Shown here: positions 34,745-43,715 of the stretch, one piece after another
Numbering within the stretch: the stretch's first letter is position 1
Layout: every line of letters starts with the position of its first letter
From: Seohaeicola_A nanhaiensis
Lineage (GTDB): Bacteria > Pseudomonadota > Alphaproteobacteria > Rhodobacterales > Rhodobacteraceae
DNA length: 64,000 nt
Reading direction: 5' to 3'
Assembly: GCF_042654245.1 (NCBI RefSeq)
Contig: NZ_JBHSGI010000002.1
Span: 620,001 to 684,000 of the forward strand
The notes under the pieces: generated by a model
The model's database searches: none
Told to the model about the DNA's origin: nothing
The model's input: only the letters and a program-made list of their open reading frames with translations
Program-made: the position numbers and the translations under genes

Positions 34745-35815
34745 TCAGAGCGCATTGAGAATATCGTTGGCCTGCTGCGCGGCGCCCCCGATCTCCAGAC
34801 GCGCAACCGAGCGACCGAGCAGCGCGACAAAGGCCTTCTGCGTGGTTTCGGCAAAATGAACGGTCCCGTCCGGGTCGATCGCCTCGATCCCGTCATGGCA
34901 GAGCGATCGACAATTGGTGTCGATCGCCTGGGCCTCGGTCCAATCGGAATGGAGGTCCAGCCGTGCGCAGCCGCCGTGCACCACAACCGGATACCCACCG
35001 ATCAGCCCGTTGACGCCCGGCAGATGCACCGCGGCAGGCTTGGGCGAGAGTATCGCCCGGAACGCCTCGATGGCGGCCGACGCGGTGATCCGATTGAAAA
35101 ACAGGTCATAGGTAAAGGGAAACGGTTCCAGCAGTATCTGACGGGCCTGTTCCGTAACATCGCGCGCCCCTGCCTCGACATGCAAAAGGTACGGCGGCAG
35201 ATTTTCCGTTACCTCGTCGGACAGCACAGCATATTCGAAAGCATGCTGCGCAACCAGTTTGACCCTGATCTGATCTGGCGGCAACGACAGTCGCCTGCTC
35301 AGCCCGGCGACGATCTTGGGGATCGGTTCCTGCACGTTGCCGATACCGCAGAGCGGGCCAAACCCGGTGCGGTGCAGGATCGGATTGACCACGTCCGGAT
35401 AGGATGCCCCGATCCAGATACCGTTCAGATCGGCTTCGGCCAATCGGTCACGGAATGTGCTCATCACACTCAGGTGGAGGGACAAGTATCCACCGAACGG
35501 CAGGCGCGGGGCGCTCGACGTTTCCAACCGCCACCACGGCATCAACGAGGCGGTGGTAAAAACGATATCGGGCGCAATCGATCGGATCCGGGGAACGAAG
35601 GTGTTGGAGTTGATGTCCAGCTCCATGCCCTCGATCACAGGATAATGGCGCTCGAGGCCTGCTCCGATCATCGTACTATTGGCACGCGCCCCGGCCTTGG
35701 CGCCATCGCGACCGGCGATGATGATCCGGCCGAACAGTCCGGAGCGGGCCGCGGCCTCCAGCACGTTGGTGCCCAGTTCGCCGACCGACAGGATAAGCAG
35801 GGTCGGTTCATTCAT
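34745..35815 (-). CDS. Putative NAD(P)-binding protein
   Basis: The 356-residue protein opens with a Rossmann-like strand and loop, TLLILSVGELGTNVLEAAAR then IIIAGRDGAKA, similar to saccharopine dehydrogenase or amino-acid dehydrogenase N-termini. The remainder (SLHLSVMSTFRDRLAEADLN, HRTGFGPLCGIGNVQEPIPK, then GYPVVVHGGCARLDL) is not a family I can name. It overlaps the deacetylase-fold gene by 8 bases, so the two are translated together and probably act on the same substrate. Confidence 0.6.
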   Translation of the reverse strand: MNEPTLLILSVGELGTNVLEAAARSGLFGRIIIAGRDGAKAGARANSTMIGAGLERHYPVIEGMELDINSNTFVPRIRSIAPDIVFTTASLMPWWRLETSSAPRLPFGGYLSLHLSVMSTFRDRLAEADLNGIWIGASYPDVVNPILHRTGFGPLCGIGNVQEPIPKIVAGLSRRLSLPPDQIRVKLVAQHAFEYAVLSDEVTENLPPYLLHVEAGARDVTEQARQILLEPFPFTYDLFFNRITASAAIEAFRAILSPKPAAVHLPGVNGLIGGYPVVVHGGCARLDLHSDWTEAQAIDTNCRSLCHDGIEAIDPDGTVHFAETTQKAFVALLGRSVARLEIGGAAQQANDILNAL

Positions 35816-36839
35816 CGGAGAATACTCTCAGAACGCGCGCAACAGTCGGCCCGAGTTCATCGCTGTCATAGCCGCCCTCCTGCACGAAAATGGTGGGGAG
35901 GCCCCAACTGCGCAGGCGCGCCGCCACTTCGACAAAGGCGTCAGGGGTTATGTGATGGCCACCATGCGGGTCGGACCGCAGCGCATCCACGCCCAGCGCC
36001 AGAACGATCGCCTCCGGCGCGAAGGCTTCGACTGCATCCGTCAGCCTGGCAAAAGCCTCCAGAAATCCGGCGTCATCCACATCCGCCGAATAGCAGACAT
36101 TAGTATTGGCGCCCCTGCCCTCGCCCGCGCCCTGTTCGTCCTCATACCCGCTGTGAAAGGGGTAGTAGTGTGACGGATTTGAATGCATCGATGCGGTAAG
36201 CACATCTGATCGTTCATAGAAAATGCTTTGCGTGCCATTTCCGCAATGCACGTCGATATCGACGATTGCCACTTTCGCGAAGCGCTGGCGCAGTTCTTCC
36301 GCGGCGATGGCCGCATTGTTCAGGAAACAGAACCCCATGGCCCGCGCCGCACCCGCATGATGCCCCGGCGGGCGGCAAAGCGCATATGCGGGATTTCCGG
36401 TTGCTACCATATAGCGGGCAGCCCCCACCGCACATTGCGCCGATGCAAAGCTGGCCGCCCAGGTGCCTTCCCGTATCTCTGCCGCCAGGTCCCCCACGTA
36501 ATAGCCCAGCGCGCCCACCGGGCTCTCCGGCACATGGTTTCGCTGAACTCCCGCCATCACGTTGGGCAGGACCGCAGCATCATGACCGAAAGCCGTGATC
36601 CAACGGGAGTGAATACGTTGGAGGAATTCGAGATAGGCGGCTGAATGGACCCGCATGAGCGGTTCGAGTCCATGGTCTTCTGGTTCGGTGATCCTGAAGT
36701 CCGCGTCAGACAATGCAGCAAGGATCGATCGCGCCCGTGCGGGGGATTCTGGGCTGGCGATCAACCGTCCTGCCTTCAGGAATCGCGCGCCCTCGTGGCG
36801 CAACTGGTGTTCGGACCAGAAGACCTGCATCGGAAACAT
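35808..36839 (-). CDS. Histone deacetylase-fold amidohydrolase
   Basis: The product (343 residues from ATG 36839; 36830 is also possible) belongs to the arginase/deacetylase superfamily, near acetylpolyamine amidohydrolases. Metal and catalytic motifs are all present: LCRPPGHHAGAARAMGFCFL (His dyad), VAIVDIDVHCGNGTQSIFY (Asp and His ligands), VLALGVDALRSDPHGG (Asp ligand) and the closing FVQEGGY. Bacterial members remove acetyl groups from acetylated polyamines or other N-acetyl amines. A paralogue is encoded in the divergent operon at 43.7 kb. Both probably deacylate the transported compound; substrate inferred only. Confidence 0.85.
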   Translation of the reverse strand: MFPMQVFWSEHQLRHEGARFLKAGRLIASPESPARARSILAALSDADFRITEPEDHGLEPLMRVHSAAYLEFLQRIHSRWITAFGHDAAVLPNVMAGVQRNHVPESPVGALGYYVGDLAAEIREGTWAASFASAQCAVGAARYMVATGNPAYALCRPPGHHAGAARAMGFCFLNNAAIAAEELRQRFAKVAIVDIDVHCGNGTQSIFYERSDVLTASMHSNPSHYYPFHSGYEDEQGAGEGRGANTNVCYSADVDDAGFLEAFARLTDAVEAFAPEAIVLALGVDALRSDPHGGHHITPDAFVEVAARLRSWGLPTIFVQEGGYDSDELGPTVARVLRVFSDE

Positions 36840-36962
36840 GCCCCGCACCGTTTCATATATGAAACTTTACTGACGCATAGCTGCTGCTGTCAACAGGCTT
36901 GATCCGGGCCATTGTGATTGGCGTGCCCTCCGCCTGCAAAAGCGACGGGCCCCATGCAGCGC

Positions 36963-37709
36963 TCAGACGTGTTGGGCCCCGTTCACTTCCAGTTCCGCCC
37001 CCGATACGTAGGAACTTTGATCGGAGCACAGGAAATAGATCGCATCTGCCACTTCGTGGGGCTGACCCATGCGGCGCAGGGGAAGCTTCTCCACGATCTT
37101 GTCCGTGCCCTTGCTCAGGATGGCAGTCTCGACCTCGCCCGGAGCCACGGCATTCACCCTCACCCCCAGCGGCCCGAAATCATGCGCCATCTCGCGCGTC
37201 AATGCCGCCAGAGCCGCTTTGGAGGTGGCATAGGCCGCGCCAGCAAAGGGATGCACCCGCACCCCCGCAATCGAGGTGACATTTACGATTGATCCGCGCC
37301 CTCGCGACAACTCTTCCTGAAGCCCCCGTGCCAGCACGATGGACGCAAAGAAGTTGACGTGGAACACCTGCCCCCACGTCCGCAAGTCGGTGTCGAGAGT
37401 GGTCAGCCGTTCGCCCTCCGGACCCTTGGGAGAGATGCCCGCGTTGTTGACCAGGGCATGCAGCGCAGCGCCGTCCAGCCGCTTCTTGATCTGCTCAACC
37501 ACCTCCATGGTCTTGTTGGGGTCGCTCAGGTCGACCTGCACGTGATCCTGCTCACCGCCCGGCCAGGGGCAGTCGGGAGAAAAAGGCTGCCGCGAACATG
37601 TCAACACCCGCCAACCTTCACGGGCAAACCGCTTTACGGTGGCATGGCCAATTCCCCGGCTTGCCCCGGTCAGCAGAAGAGTTTTCCGGCCCTGCTCCTC
37701 GATGCCCAA
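36963..37709 (-). CDS. Short-chain dehydrogenase/reductase
   Basis: I start at TTG 37709, one base after the stop of the ATPase gene (TAA-C-TTG); longer starts would overlap that gene fully. The 248-residue protein has the classical SDR signature: TGASRGIG cofactor motif, NNAGISPKGP, Ser in NVTSIAGV, the catalytic YATSKAALAALTREMA and VNAVAPGEVETAI. It should oxidise an alcohol or reduce a ketone with NAD(P)H in the cytosol. It is inside the transporter and deacetylase operon, so it likely handles a carbon skeleton from the imported substrate. Confidence 0.85.
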   Translation of the reverse strand: MGIEEQGRKTLLLTGASRGIGHATVKRFAREGWRVLTCSRQPFSPDCPWPGGEQDHVQVDLSDPNKTMEVVEQIKKRLDGAALHALVNNAGISPKGPEGERLTTLDTDLRTWGQVFHVNFFASIVLARGLQEELSRGRGSIVNVTSIAGVRVHPFAGAAYATSKAALAALTREMAHDFGPLGVRVNAVAPGEVETAILSKGTDKIVEKLPLRRMGQPHEVADAIYFLCSDQSSYVSGAELEVNGAQHV

Positions 37710-37710
37710 G

Positions 37711-39333
37711 TTATCCAGCCTCCGCGAGCGCGCGTTCATACTCCTGGCCCGGAATCGCGTCGAGCAGGCTGCGCGTGTAGTCGGTATCGGGGTCGTGCAG
37801 AACCTTTCCGGTTGGCCCCATTTCCACGATGGCTCCGTTCTGCATGACGATGATGCGGTCACAGATCCGCGCGGCGACTCGCAGATCGTGGGTGATGAAC
37901 AGCATCGACAGGTTCAACCGCGTCTTCAGATCAGCGAGAAGGTCCAGAACCTGGGCTTGGATCGACACGTCCAGCGCTGACACGGCTTCATCCGCGATGA
38001 TGATAGATGGGTCCAGCATCAGCGCCCGCGCAATGCCGATACGCTGCCTCTGCCCGCCGGAGAATTCATGGGGAAAGCGGTTCATCGCGGAAGGGTCGAG
38101 CCCGACCAATCCCAAGAGATTGCGGGCCTTCTCCAGGGCCTCGGATCGAGGCGTCCCGTAGGAGATCAGACCCTCTGTCAGGATACGCGAGACCCGAGCC
38201 CGCGGGTTCAGCGAAGAATACGGATCCTGAAAGATCATTTGAAGGCTGCGGCGTTTCTCGCGTAACTCGGCCCCCGACATATGGGCGATATCTGCACCAT
38301 CCATCATCACGCGCCCCTCCTCCGGGTTGACCAGCCGGGTCAGGCACCGCGCCACCGTCGACTTGCCGGAACCGCTCTCCCCCACGATCCCGATCGTTTC
38401 ACCGGCGTAGAGTTCGAAGTTGACGTCGCGCACCGCCTTCACGACGCGCGGCTTGCCAAAAAGCTTTCCCGACCCGACGACGAACGTCTTGTTCAGCCCC
38501 GCGACACTCATCACCGGCCGACGTGCCGGCTGTTCTGCATCGTCATGCTGGTTCAGCCTAGGAATGGCGTCGATCAGCGCGCGGGTATAGGGGTGCTGTG
38601 GGCGAAGAAGCACCTCGTCCGCAGGCCCGCTTTCGACGATCTCACCGGTTTGCATGACGATCACGCGGTCGGCAATATCGGCCACCACCCCGAAATCGTG
38701 GGTGATGAAGATGACCGCCATGCCGCGCGACTGGCGCAGGTTCTCGATCAGTTTCAGGATCTGGGCCTGGGTCGTCACATCCAGCGCAGTCGTGGGTTCG
38801 TCGGCGATCAGGATATCGGGTTCCAGCGCCAGCGCCATCGCAATCATCACCCGCTGACGCTGACCGCCCGACAGTTGGAACGGATAGGCCCGGATGGTGG
38901 ATTCGGGGTCGGGCAAGCCGACCTCCTCGAGCAGCTTCAACGCCCGCTTGCGCCGCGCCTGCGGGGTAAGCTCGCCATGCGCCTCGAACACTTCCGCGAT
39001 CTGCGCTCCGACCCGCATCAGCGGGTTGAGCGCGCTGAGCGGCTCCTGGAAGATCATCGAGATGCGTCGGCCGCGCAGGTCCTGCATCTGCTGTTCCGAC
39101 AGGCCCAGCACGTCCTGCCCATCAAAGGTGATGGTGCCCCCGGCAGGTTTCACACCCTGCGGCAACAACCCCATAACCGCATTCGCGGACATGGATTTGC
39201 CCGAACCACTTTCGCCCACGATGCACAGGATCTCGCCGGGGGCCAGATCAAGGCTGATATCTTTCGCGGCATATTTCCGGTCTGCCCCCTCGGGCAGGGC
39301 TATGCACAGGTCGCGGATGCTCAGAAGGCTCAT
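37711..39333 (-). CDS. Peptide ABC transporter, double ATPase (DppD-DppF fusion)
   Basis: ATG 39333 overlaps the permease stop (ATGA). The 540-residue protein has two ATP-binding cassettes in tandem. Cassette 1: GESGSGKSMSANAVMGLLPQ, LSGGQRQRVMIAMAL, LIADEPTTALDVTTQ. Cassette 2: GESGSGKSTVARCLTRLV, FSGGQRQRIGIARAL, IIADEAVSALDVSIQ. Such fusions replace separate DppD and DppF subunits. They power import by the permease pair upstream. The first Dpp operon in this window, at 4.5-12 kb, keeps the ATPases separate, so the two operons are not recent copies of each other. Confidence 0.92.
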   Translation of the reverse strand: MSLLSIRDLCIALPEGADRKYAAKDISLDLAPGEILCIVGESGSGKSMSANAVMGLLPQGVKPAGGTITFDGQDVLGLSEQQMQDLRGRRISMIFQEPLSALNPLMRVGAQIAEVFEAHGELTPQARRKRALKLLEEVGLPDPESTIRAYPFQLSGGQRQRVMIAMALALEPDILIADEPTTALDVTTQAQILKLIENLRQSRGMAVIFITHDFGVVADIADRVIVMQTGEIVESGPADEVLLRPQHPYTRALIDAIPRLNQHDDAEQPARRPVMSVAGLNKTFVVGSGKLFGKPRVVKAVRDVNFELYAGETIGIVGESGSGKSTVARCLTRLVNPEEGRVMMDGADIAHMSGAELREKRRSLQMIFQDPYSSLNPRARVSRILTEGLISYGTPRSEALEKARNLLGLVGLDPSAMNRFPHEFSGGQRQRIGIARALMLDPSIIIADEAVSALDVSIQAQVLDLLADLKTRLNLSMLFITHDLRVAARICDRIIVMQNGAIVEMGPTGKVLHDPDTDYTRSLLDAIPGQEYERALAEAG

Positions 39334-40169
39334 TCGGATTTCCTCGTCAGACGGGGATTCAAGGCATCGTTCAAACCTTCGCCTATCAGGTTCAGCGCCA
39401 GCACTGTCAAAAGGATCGCCATGCCCGGCAGGAAGGACAGCCACCAGGCCGTGCGGATCACCGTACGCGCGGCACCGATCATGTATCCCCAGGACATGAT
39501 GTTGGGATCGCCCAGTCCAAGGAAGGACAGCGAGCTTTCCAGCAGAATCGCCTGCGCCACCATGAGCGAGGCCAGCACGATGATCGGCGGCAGCGCGTTG
39601 GGCAGGATTTGCCGCAGGATGATCTGCGTGTTCCCAAGGCCCTGGAGGGTCGCCGCTTCGACAAATTCGCGCGTGCGCAGGCTCAGCACCTCCCCCCGAA
39701 CCAGCCGCGCCACGGGCGGCCAGGACACGATTGCAATGGCGATGATGACGAAGATCAGGCTGGGTTGGAAAATGGCCAGAAGCACAATGGCGAGCGCAAA
39801 GCTGGGGATGGTCTGGAAGAACTCGGTAAAGCGCATCAGCGCATCATCCACCCGTCCGACGAAATAGCCGGCCAGGGCCCCCACCGGCACCCCGATTGCC
39901 AGCGCGACCACGGTCGAGACCAGTCCGACCAGCAGGCTGACATAGGCGCCATGTGCAAGCCCCGCCAGGACGTCACGCCCCAGCGCATCGGTGCCCAGGG
40001 GCAAGCCGTCCTGCGTTAAGGGTGGCAGGAACGGGCGCTGAACCATCTTCCAAGGGCTTGTCGGGAACAGGAAGGGTGCCGCGATCGCGGTTGCGATCAC
40101 CACGGCAAGGATGACCAACCCGATCACTGCCCCGCGGTTGTATCGGAAACGTGTCCAGAACTCTTTCAT
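39330..40169 (-). CDS. Peptide-type ABC transporter permease (DppC-like)
   Basis: The 279-residue protein shows the DppC pattern: first membrane helix (VIGLVILAVVIATAIAAPFL), the LGTDALGRDVLAGLAHGAYV motif, EAA loop around EAATLQGLGNTQIILRQILP, and LGFLGLG-type ending SFLGLGDPNIMSWGYMI. It pairs with the DppB-like permease, whose stop its start overlaps. It belongs to the second peptide-type transporter operon. Confidence 0.9.
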   Translation of the reverse strand: MKEFWTRFRYNRGAVIGLVILAVVIATAIAAPFLFPTSPWKMVQRPFLPPLTQDGLPLGTDALGRDVLAGLAHGAYVSLLVGLVSTVVALAIGVPVGALAGYFVGRVDDALMRFTEFFQTIPSFALAIVLLAIFQPSLIFVIIAIAIVSWPPVARLVRGEVLSLRTREFVEAATLQGLGNTQIILRQILPNALPPIIVLASLMVAQAILLESSLSFLGLGDPNIMSWGYMIGAARTVIRTAWWLSFLPGMAILLTVLALNLIGEGLNDALNPRLTRKSE

Positions 40170-41137
40170 CCTGTGAGCCTTATGCGGGGATCAATGATGA
40201 CATAGAAGACGTCGGTGATCAGGTTGAACAGCAGCACCATGGCGCCCGAGATATAGAAGACGCCAAGAATCACGGCGTAGTCGCGCTGGTTGATGGCTTC
40301 GAACATCAGCCGCCCGATGCCAGGCCAGGCGAACACCGTTTCGGTCAGGATCGCACCACCGAAGATTTGACCTGCCTGAAGGCCTGCCAACGTGATCACC
40401 GGCAGCAAGGCGTTGCGAAGGATGTGTCGACGCAGGATCACCCGGCGCTTCACCCCCTTGGCGCGCGCCGTCTTGACGAAGTCGAGACGGCTGACCTCAA
40501 GCATGGAGGAACGGGTCATGCGCATGTAGATGGCGGTGAAGAACAGGCCGAGGGTTGTCGCCGGCAGGACAAGGTGCTTGGCAACGTCGAGCACATGCGC
40601 AAGCCCGGTATAATTCGCACCGACCGTCGAATAACCGAAGCCCGGAAGCCATCCCAGCCATACCGAGAATACCAGCGACGCCATCAGAGCCACCCAGAAG
40701 AGCGGTGTGGCATAGAAAAGCAGCGCCAGGGTAGAGATGATCGTGTCGCCCCAGCTGCCCTGCCGCGCCGATGCGGCGACCCCAGCCACCACACCCAGCA
40801 CCAATGAGAGCAGGAACGCCACTCCGGTCAGCAGAAGGGTGGCAGGCAGCCTGTCGGCGATCAGCTCGGCCACAGGCATCTGCTGTCGATAGGAAAAGCC
40901 CAGATCCAGTTGCACAGCGCCCTGCAGATAGGTCCAGAGCTGGATGTAGAGAGGCTGATCCAGTCCGAAGCGTTCCCGCAGGTCCGCGAGGAATTTTTCG
41001 TCCGCGGCGCCGGCTTCGCCCGCCATGACGGCGGCCGGGTCGCCAGGGGCGGCATGGATCAGCAAGAAGTTGAAGATCAGGATGGCCAGGAGGATGAATC
41101 CCGCCTTGATCAGCCTTGCGAGGATGAACCGTGTCAC
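40166..41137 (-). CDS. Peptide-type ABC transporter permease (DppB-like)
   Basis: The 323-residue protein has the DppB sequence pattern: N-terminal helix, AAPGDPAAVMAGEAGAADE, RFGLDQPLYIQLWTYL, EAA loop FVKTARAKGVKRRVILRRHI and GGAILTETVFAWPGIGRLMF. It is the first gene after the solute-binding protein gene, from which it is separated by 82 bases containing a strong hairpin. Confidence 0.9.
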   Translation of the reverse strand: MTRFILARLIKAGFILLAILIFNFLLIHAAPGDPAAVMAGEAGAADEKFLADLRERFGLDQPLYIQLWTYLQGAVQLDLGFSYRQQMPVAELIADRLPATLLLTGVAFLLSLVLGVVAGVAASARQGSWGDTIISTLALLFYATPLFWVALMASLVFSVWLGWLPGFGYSTVGANYTGLAHVLDVAKHLVLPATTLGLFFTAIYMRMTRSSMLEVSRLDFVKTARAKGVKRRVILRRHILRNALLPVITLAGLQAGQIFGGAILTETVFAWPGIGRLMFEAINQRDYAVILGVFYISGAMVLLFNLITDVFYVIIDPRIRLTG

Positions 41138-41172
41138 GCTGTCTGTCCCGCCTTGTCAGCTGTTATTGTCCT

Positions 41173-41203
41173 GGATCGGGCCACCGCGCGGGCGGCCCGA
41201 TCC
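41173..41203 (-). promoter_or_regulatory. Intercistronic stem-loop between binding-protein and permease genes
   Basis: GGATCGGGCC (41173-41182) and GGCCCGATCC (41194-41203) form a perfect 10-bp stem with an 11-base GC-rich loop, located between the solute-binding protein gene and the DppB-like gene. It lacks a T-run. Its position matches the hairpin in the other Dpp operon, which suggests the same role: more binding protein than permease. Confidence 0.65.
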
Positions 41204-41219
41204 GTTGGGCAGGTCGCGC

Positions 41220-42794
41220 TTACTTCGCTTTCTCGATCCAGACGTCGCGGAAACCGTCATTCACGCCAAAGGCAGTGTTGACCGGATTTTTGATGTTGCA
41301 GCGATAGATCGTTGGGAAACCCAACTCGAGCAACCACAGGTTGGGCACGTCGCTGACGATCTTATCCTGGATCGCCTTGTAGGCTGCCGCTCGGTCGTCC
41401 GGGTTGGCCATCAGCGCCGCCTCGTCGAACATCTTGTCGACCTCGGGGTTCTGGTAATTGGCCACGTTGTTCCAGGGGCTGCCGGCCTTGGCGTTGGTGC
41501 TCATGTAGGTCCGCGAGACACCAAGGGCCGGATCGCCGTACTGGTAGAGGTAGGTGAAGGCGAGGTCAAAGTCGCGGTCACTGACCTTCTGGTTCCAACC
41601 CGCAACGTCCGAGGGCACCAGTTCCACTTTCATCCCGATCTCGGTCAGGTTCTGCTTCACCGCTTCGGCCCAGCGCTGCCAGGTTTCGCCATAGGGCAGG
41701 CCCAGAAGGCGGATGGTTTCGCCGTTATAGCTCGACTCGGCGAGAAGCTTCTTCGCCTTTTCCGGGTCATAGGAGATGTCCGGCGTAGAGTCGGAATAGA
41801 ACCGCGTCGAGGACGACAGCGGACCGGTGGCCACCTTGCCCAGACCGTTCCAAAGTGCGTCCTTGGCAAATTCCCGGTCCAGCGCGTGCATCATCGCCTG
41901 GCGAACCTTCACATCGTCCAGAGGCTTGTTGTTCAGGTTGATCCAGAGCCACGACAGCGGACCGAAATACTCCCAGCCCTTGTCGGTGATGCAGGTGTTC
42001 TCCATGTCGCGGATGCGCGGCACATCGAAATTCTCGACAGACCCGCCCGGCAACACATCGACCTTGCCGGTTTCATAGGCCACCGCACGCGATGCGGCAT
42101 CCGGAATCACATGGTAGTAAACCTCGTCCACATAGGGTTTGCCCTCCATGTAGTAATCCGGGTTCTTGACCAGGTGGATGTAACTGCCCTTGACCCATTC
42201 GTCGAACTTGAACGGTCCTGTGCCGATCGGCGTGTTGTTCGCCGGATTGGCGGCGAAATCGGTGCCCTCGTAGATGTGCTTCGGAATCATCGGCGCGGTG
42301 CCAGGCTCGAAGATGCCGATGAACGGCCCGAAGGGCTGCTTCAGATTGAAGACAACCGTATGGTCGTCGGGCGTATCGATGCTCTCGACATGCTGCATGT
42401 AGGTCCGCATGCGGGAATGCGTTTCCCGCAGGAACGTGTCCATCGAAAATTTCACATCCGCCGATGTGAACGGCGTTCCGTCATGAAAGACGACCCCTTT
42501 GCGCAGCTTGAAGGTGTAGGTCTTGCCGTCTTCCGAAATTTCCCAGGACTCGGCCAGCTGCCCGGACGGAGTGAGGTTCGAGTCATATCGCAGCAGGCTT
42601 TCATAGATATCGCCCGCAACCATCTGCGTGGGGCCGTTCTGAACCAGACCCACCATCAGCCCTGGCGGTTCAGGCTGGATAACGACGTTCAGCGTGCCGC
42701 CAGGTTGCGGCGTGCCGTCTTGCGCAGCCATCGGGCCCACCAGCACAAAGCTCGCCACCACGGCCGCAATTGCAATCTTGAGTTCTCTTAGCAT
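41220..42794 (-). CDS. Peptide-type ABC transporter substrate-binding protein (SBP family 5)
   Basis: ATG 42794 has gggaag upstream at good spacing. The 524-residue protein carries a signal peptide (IAIAAVVASFVLVGPMAA). Family 5 features: LAESWEISEDGKTYTFKLRK then GVVFHDGTPFTSADVKFSMD, GTGPFKFDEWVKGSYIHLVK and VRQAMMHALDREF. It binds the solute in the periplasm for the permeases downstream. The GntR gene lies upstream on the same strand, so a promoter is expected at about 42.8-42.9 kb. The substrate is presumably the acylated compound processed by the locus enzymes. Confidence 0.9.
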   Translation of the reverse strand: MLRELKIAIAAVVASFVLVGPMAAQDGTPQPGGTLNVVIQPEPPGLMVGLVQNGPTQMVAGDIYESLLRYDSNLTPSGQLAESWEISEDGKTYTFKLRKGVVFHDGTPFTSADVKFSMDTFLRETHSRMRTYMQHVESIDTPDDHTVVFNLKQPFGPFIGIFEPGTAPMIPKHIYEGTDFAANPANNTPIGTGPFKFDEWVKGSYIHLVKNPDYYMEGKPYVDEVYYHVIPDAASRAVAYETGKVDVLPGGSVENFDVPRIRDMENTCITDKGWEYFGPLSWLWINLNNKPLDDVKVRQAMMHALDREFAKDALWNGLGKVATGPLSSSTRFYSDSTPDISYDPEKAKKLLAESSYNGETIRLLGLPYGETWQRWAEAVKQNLTEIGMKVELVPSDVAGWNQKVSDRDFDLAFTYLYQYGDPALGVSRTYMSTNAKAGSPWNNVANYQNPEVDKMFDEAALMANPDDRAAAYKAIQDKIVSDVPNLWLLELGFPTIYRCNIKNPVNTAFGVNDGFRDVWIEKAK

Positions 42795-42896
42795 TGATCT
42801 TCCCTGTCGTTGGTTTTGATTGAATTCGGTTGCCCCTACCCGCACCAGACAAAGCAGTCGGTGCCAGGCTCACGAGTCGTCACGCTCGCTTCGGGC

Positions 42897-43547
42897 TCAG
42901 TTCAGCGTTTTGATATATGCGACGATCCCCTCTCTTGCGGTTATGATGTCTTCCCGCATGGCATCGCGGGCGCGCTCGGAGTCACCGTTCGCACAAGCGG
43001 CGACGATGATGTGATGACGTTTGACCATATCCTGCGTCGCCGTTGAGTAATAGCCCGACAGCAATGGCCCCATTCGGAGCCAGAGCTGCCCCAGCATGCT
43101 CAACAGCACCGGCATGTTGGCGATTTCCGCAAGCGCGAAATGAAACTGCTGGTTCAGCTCGTTCGCCTGCAACCACCGACTGGCGTCAATCGCTTCGGCG
43201 TTCCGCTCCACAAGGCGTTGAAGCCGCGCAACATCTTTCTCCCCCGCGAGCACAGCGGCACGCTCTGTGGCCAGTCCCTCAAGTTCAGCGCGGATGCGCG
43301 AGATCTCGAGATATTCATCAACTGACAGCACTGGCACACGCACGTCTCGCACTGTGCGCTGTTCCAGCGCGTTGTCACGCAGCAGCCGCTGCACGGCATC
43401 CCGAACGGGCGTGGAACTTGTACCCAGAGCGTCAGCCAGCCCGCGAATTGTAATCTTCTGATTCGGACGCAACTTGCCGCGCATCAGGTCCTGGCACACC
43501 CGCCGATAGATCGCGTCACCCAGCGAGTCCTTGCTGATCTCTTTCAT
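42897..43547 (-). CDS. GntR family transcriptional regulator (FCD/FadR type)
   Basis: I start at ATG 43547 (MKEISKDSLGDAIYRRVCQD) with gaggcg close upstream; an ATG 24 bases earlier is possible. The 216-residue protein has the winged HTH (LRPNQKITIRGLADALGTSS then TPVRDAVQRLL) and the helical FCD effector domain (EISRIRAELEGLATERAA, FHFALAEIANMPVLL, KRHHIIVAACANGD) with metal-binding His residues. FCD regulators usually respond to organic acids. It sits between the transport operon and the divergent catabolic operon and is the likely regulator of both. Confidence 0.85.
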   Translation of the reverse strand: MKEISKDSLGDAIYRRVCQDLMRGKLRPNQKITIRGLADALGTSSTPVRDAVQRLLRDNALEQRTVRDVRVPVLSVDEYLEISRIRAELEGLATERAAVLAGEKDVARLQRLVERNAEAIDASRWLQANELNQQFHFALAEIANMPVLLSMLGQLWLRMGPLLSGYYSTATQDMVKRHHIIVAACANGDSERARDAMREDIITAREGIVAYIKTLN

Positions 43548-43596
43548 GTTCGCCTCGGCCCCCGCATTCACGGTGAACGACCTATGCCGCTAATTT

Positions 43597-43613
43597 TGAT
43601 GCATCATGCATCA
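43597..43613. promoter_or_regulatory. Palindromic operator candidate in divergent promoter region
   Basis: TGATGCATCATGCATCA is a near-perfect palindrome built from two overlapping GATGCATC/ATGCATC units, placed between the GntR gene and the divergent catabolic operon. GntR regulators of the FCD type bind short palindromes in such places. This is the most likely site for the adjacent regulator. Confidence 0.55.
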
Positions 43614-43715
43614 TGTGAGTTGATGCCGCAAACTAAAACTGCGATGGTGAAGTTGATCGCGCGCACATCAATCTGCCTGCCGCGACTTCCAAGAACAGTC
43701 AGGGAAGGTCTGAAC

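Noticed and set aside
34727..36103. Open frame of 458 codons on the plus strand
   Set aside because: Antisense to the NAD(P)-binding and deacetylase-fold genes; low-complexity Arg/Pro-rich translation.
38281..39867. Long open frame (528 codons) on the plus strand
   Set aside because: It is antisense to the double ATPase and permease genes, which have clear family motifs; high GC content keeps the opposite strand open.
41025..42791. Long open frame (588 codons) on the plus strand
   Set aside because: It mirrors the substrate-binding protein gene and has no recognisable domain or start site.
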